Part shown: positions 62,692 to 64,000 of the stretch, one piece after another
Layout: each line of letters begins with the position of its first letter
Numbering within the stretch: the stretch's first letter is position 1
Assembly (NCBI GenBank): GCA_947447265.1
Contig: CANFKC010000005.1
Coordinates: 62,001-126,000, forward strand
Reading direction: 5' to 3'
Source: Chitinophagaceae bacterium
Lineage (GTDB): Bacteria; Bacteroidota; Bacteroidia; Chitinophagales; Chitinophagaceae
DNA: 64,000 nucleotides
Notes under the pieces: model-generated
The model's database searches: none
Told to the model about the DNA's origin: nothing
Seen by the model: only the letters and a program-made list of their open reading frames with translations
Made by a program: the position numbers and the translations under genes

Positions 62692-63372
62692 ATGCTTACT
62701 AAGCCCAAACAAGTAACCGCACAAATAACGCTGACCGTTCTGTTTATACTACTTTCTGTACCCGGTTTTGCAATAAAAAAGAGTGCTAAAAAGTATGCAG
62801 TAAACCCATACGGTATTGTAACCCTCTATGACGACAAATTCATCTATTCCAAAGCAACAGTTGATACAATTGAGTCGGCGGAACCGGGTAGCGATGTCGA
62901 GATAAGAAAAATTATTAAAACCAAGGGCAGGCCCGTAAAAATGAATGGCAAAGTTATTCATGATGAATTACCTGTATTTAAGCAAAAACACAACCTGGAG
63001 GAACACTTACTGAATAAACTGCGTGGCGAATTAAACAGTTTGCCTAATGGTAAGTACACTCTGGAATTATACAATATGATTATTAATGAGGATGGAAAGG
63101 TTTGTGCGTTCTCTTATGAAGGTATATCAGCCTCAGAAGCTGAAGACGAACGCGGGAAAAGCGTTTTTGTTATTGATAAAATACAGGCGCAACACTTATT
63201 CCAGAAGATCTGTACTGAATTGACCAACCTTCCGCCATTTGAGGCGCCTCAACTAAAAGGCAAAAAAATTATAAGTGTTAGTAATCCTATTTATCCTAAT
63301 CAATTCTGGATACGGGACCATAAGATCCTCATAAAGCAAAAAGACCAATGGCGCGACTTGCCTGTATTTTAA
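62692..63372 (+). CDS. Stand-alone M56-ectodomain-like protein 3
   Basis: 226 residues from the ATG at 62692. An in-frame ATG at 62647 would add 15 residues, but the shorter form aligns with its neighbours and keeps the 22-base spacing to the ATTACA element. The start MLTKPKQVTAQITLTVLF matches the MLT(R/K) stretch that precedes the last membrane helix in the full receptors. Ectodomain blocks: VNPYGIVTLYDDKFIYS, VKMNGKVIHDELP, LNSLPNGKYTLELYNMIINEDGK (the usual LEDG is LPNG here), LPPFEAPQLKGKKII, and a WIRDHKILIKQKDQWRDL end. Confidence 0.85.
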   Translation: MLTKPKQVTAQITLTVLFILLSVPGFAIKKSAKKYAVNPYGIVTLYDDKFIYSKATVDTIESAEPGSDVEIRKIIKTKGRPVKMNGKVIHDELPVFKQKHNLEEHLLNKLRGELNSLPNGKYTLELYNMIINEDGKVCAFSYEGISASEAEDERGKSVFVIDKIQAQHLFQKICTELTNLPPFEAPQLKGKKIISVSNPIYPNQFWIRDHKILIKQKDQWRDLPVF

Positions 63373-63484
63373 TATTTGATATAGAATATAAGCTTTAAAA
63401 TTCGCCTCTATTAACAATACTTTATTACCGGAAAAAATTAAATTTTCGCATATTTAATGGATTTTTGTGCCTTAACATTCCTAA
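63373..63484 (+). promoter_or_regulatory. Intergenic region before the outer-membrane protein gene
   Basis: The AT-rich gap contains AAATTAAATTTTCGCATA (about 63437-63455), similar to the palindromic stretch upstream of the blaI-like gene (56137-56161), followed in both cases by GGTTTTT/GGATTTTT. It may mark shared regulation of the two ends of the cluster. Confidence 0.3.
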
Positions 63485-64000
63485 GTGAAGACATTAATTA
63501 ATTTTTTTATACTGGTTTTGCTTTTCAGCATTACCAATTCTTACGTATTTGCGCAGGCAGGAGGACCAGGTTCAGGTAGCAGTAGCGAAGCTAAACTGGG
63601 TAGTTTATCCGGCAAATTGATTGACGATAAAAATCAACCCATCTCCTATGCAACCGTTACTTTATTGCGTATAGATTCCGGTGTAGTCAATGGCGACCTT
63701 ACCAAAGATGATGGCACCTTCCGGATAGGGCCCGTAAGCATGGGTACTTTCCGTTTAAGGATAGAATCTATCGGTGTTACTACCAAGTACCTCACAGTAG
63801 CCATTACAGCTGATACGCCCGATAAAAACATGGGCAACATAAAAATAGCCGCCAGCGAAACCACCCTGAAAACAGTGAACATTGTGGGTGAAAAAACCGC
63901 CATGGAACTAAAGGTGGACAAAAAGGTATTCAATGTTGAAAAGAACATTACCAGTGCCGGCGGCAATGCAACTGATGTACTTCAAAATGTACCTTCCGTT
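63485..64000 (+). CDS. Outer-membrane beta-barrel (TonB-receptor-like) protein, N-terminal part
   Basis: Partial gene; 172 codons are visible before the window ends. It starts with GTG at 63485, directly after an in-frame TAA. The signal peptide is KTLINFFILVLLFSITNSYV with FAQ as likely cleavage end. A carboxypeptidase regulatory-like domain follows (about 37-125; LSGKLIDDKNQPISYATVTLL and DDGTFRIGPV). The visible end has LKVDKKVFNVEKNI and NATDVLQNVPSV, the plug-domain start typical of Bacteroidota outer-membrane receptor families. Its neighbourhood next to TonB-C-like sensors is suggestive of a functional link. Confidence 0.85.
   Translation, partial: MKTLINFFILVLLFSITNSYVFAQAGGPGSGSSSEAKLGSLSGKLIDDKNQPISYATVTLLRIDSGVVNGDLTKDDGTFRIGPVSMGTFRLRIESIGVTTKYLTVAITADTPDKNMGNIKIAASETTLKTVNIVGEKTAMELKVDKKVFNVEKNITSAGGNATDVLQNVPSV

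Noticed and set aside
63646-63966. Minus-strand ORF of about 106 codons at the right end
   Set aside because: It is antisense to the outer-membrane receptor gene, which has a signal peptide and family motifs.

Overview
The window reads as a chromosomal stretch of a Bacteroidota bacterium, most likely a member of Chitinophagaceae or a close relative. The evidence is type IX secretion (T9SS) C-terminal sorting domains, GEVED-module adhesins, a Bat-type von Willebrand operon, GSCFA and M56/BlaI families, and start regions that often carry the Bacteroidota -7 box TAnnTTTG (sometimes with TTTG about 20 bases upstream). The family-level placement is an inference. No rRNA, tRNA, CRISPR array, phage or complete insertion sequence was recognised.

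Left part (1-22.6 kb): mostly housekeeping and envelope genes. These are a DUF2911 protein, a SAM hydrolase-like protein, two tandem arylsulfotransferase-fold proteins, an MscS channel, dapD, gcvH with a VanZ-like gene, pdxJ, an ADP-ribosylglycohydrolase, a DUF1003 protein, a shortened Bat operon (DUF58, membrane protein, batA), a DegT aminotransferase, small envelope proteins, an MBOAT plus SGNH-like acyl-transfer pair, and typA/bipA. Between the sulfotransferase-like pair and the channel lies an 880-base gap. It holds two tandem copies of a non-coding unit: a nearly identical 69-base element with boxes phased every 21 bases, about 180 bases of diverged sequence, and an intrinsic-terminator hairpin.

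Middle part (23-45 kb): one giant minus-strand gene of about 6,111 codons dominates. It encodes a secreted surface protein with ten 1.12-1.16 kb repeat units (Ig-like, GEVED and a third beta-rich module), further Ig-like repeats and a T9SS sorting domain. Its upstream gap of about 890 bases has a textbook Bacteroidota promoter predicting a leader of about 620 nt. Beyond it lie an erythromycin-esterase/TraB-like protein and a third arylsulfotransferase-fold paralog, divergent from priA.

Right part (45-64 kb): priA, a YD-repeat-like secreted protein, an NHL-repeat T9SS protein, an NtrC-like regulator without a DNA-binding domain, a single-domain response regulator, a GSCFA protein, a DUF3592-like protein and a TPR adenylate cyclase. 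The end is a cluster read in one direction: a BlaI-type repressor, three BlaR1-like M56 metalloprotease receptors, and three stand-alone copies of the receptors' extracytoplasmic domain. An outer-membrane beta-barrel gene follows and runs off the window. Each stand-alone gene carries an ATTACA-type dyad-like element exactly 22 bases before its ATG, and blaI carries a palindrome touching its start codon. This expanded BlaI/M56 array, whose ectodomains lack penicillin-binding features and look TonB-C-like, is the best candidate here for an undescribed signalling system.
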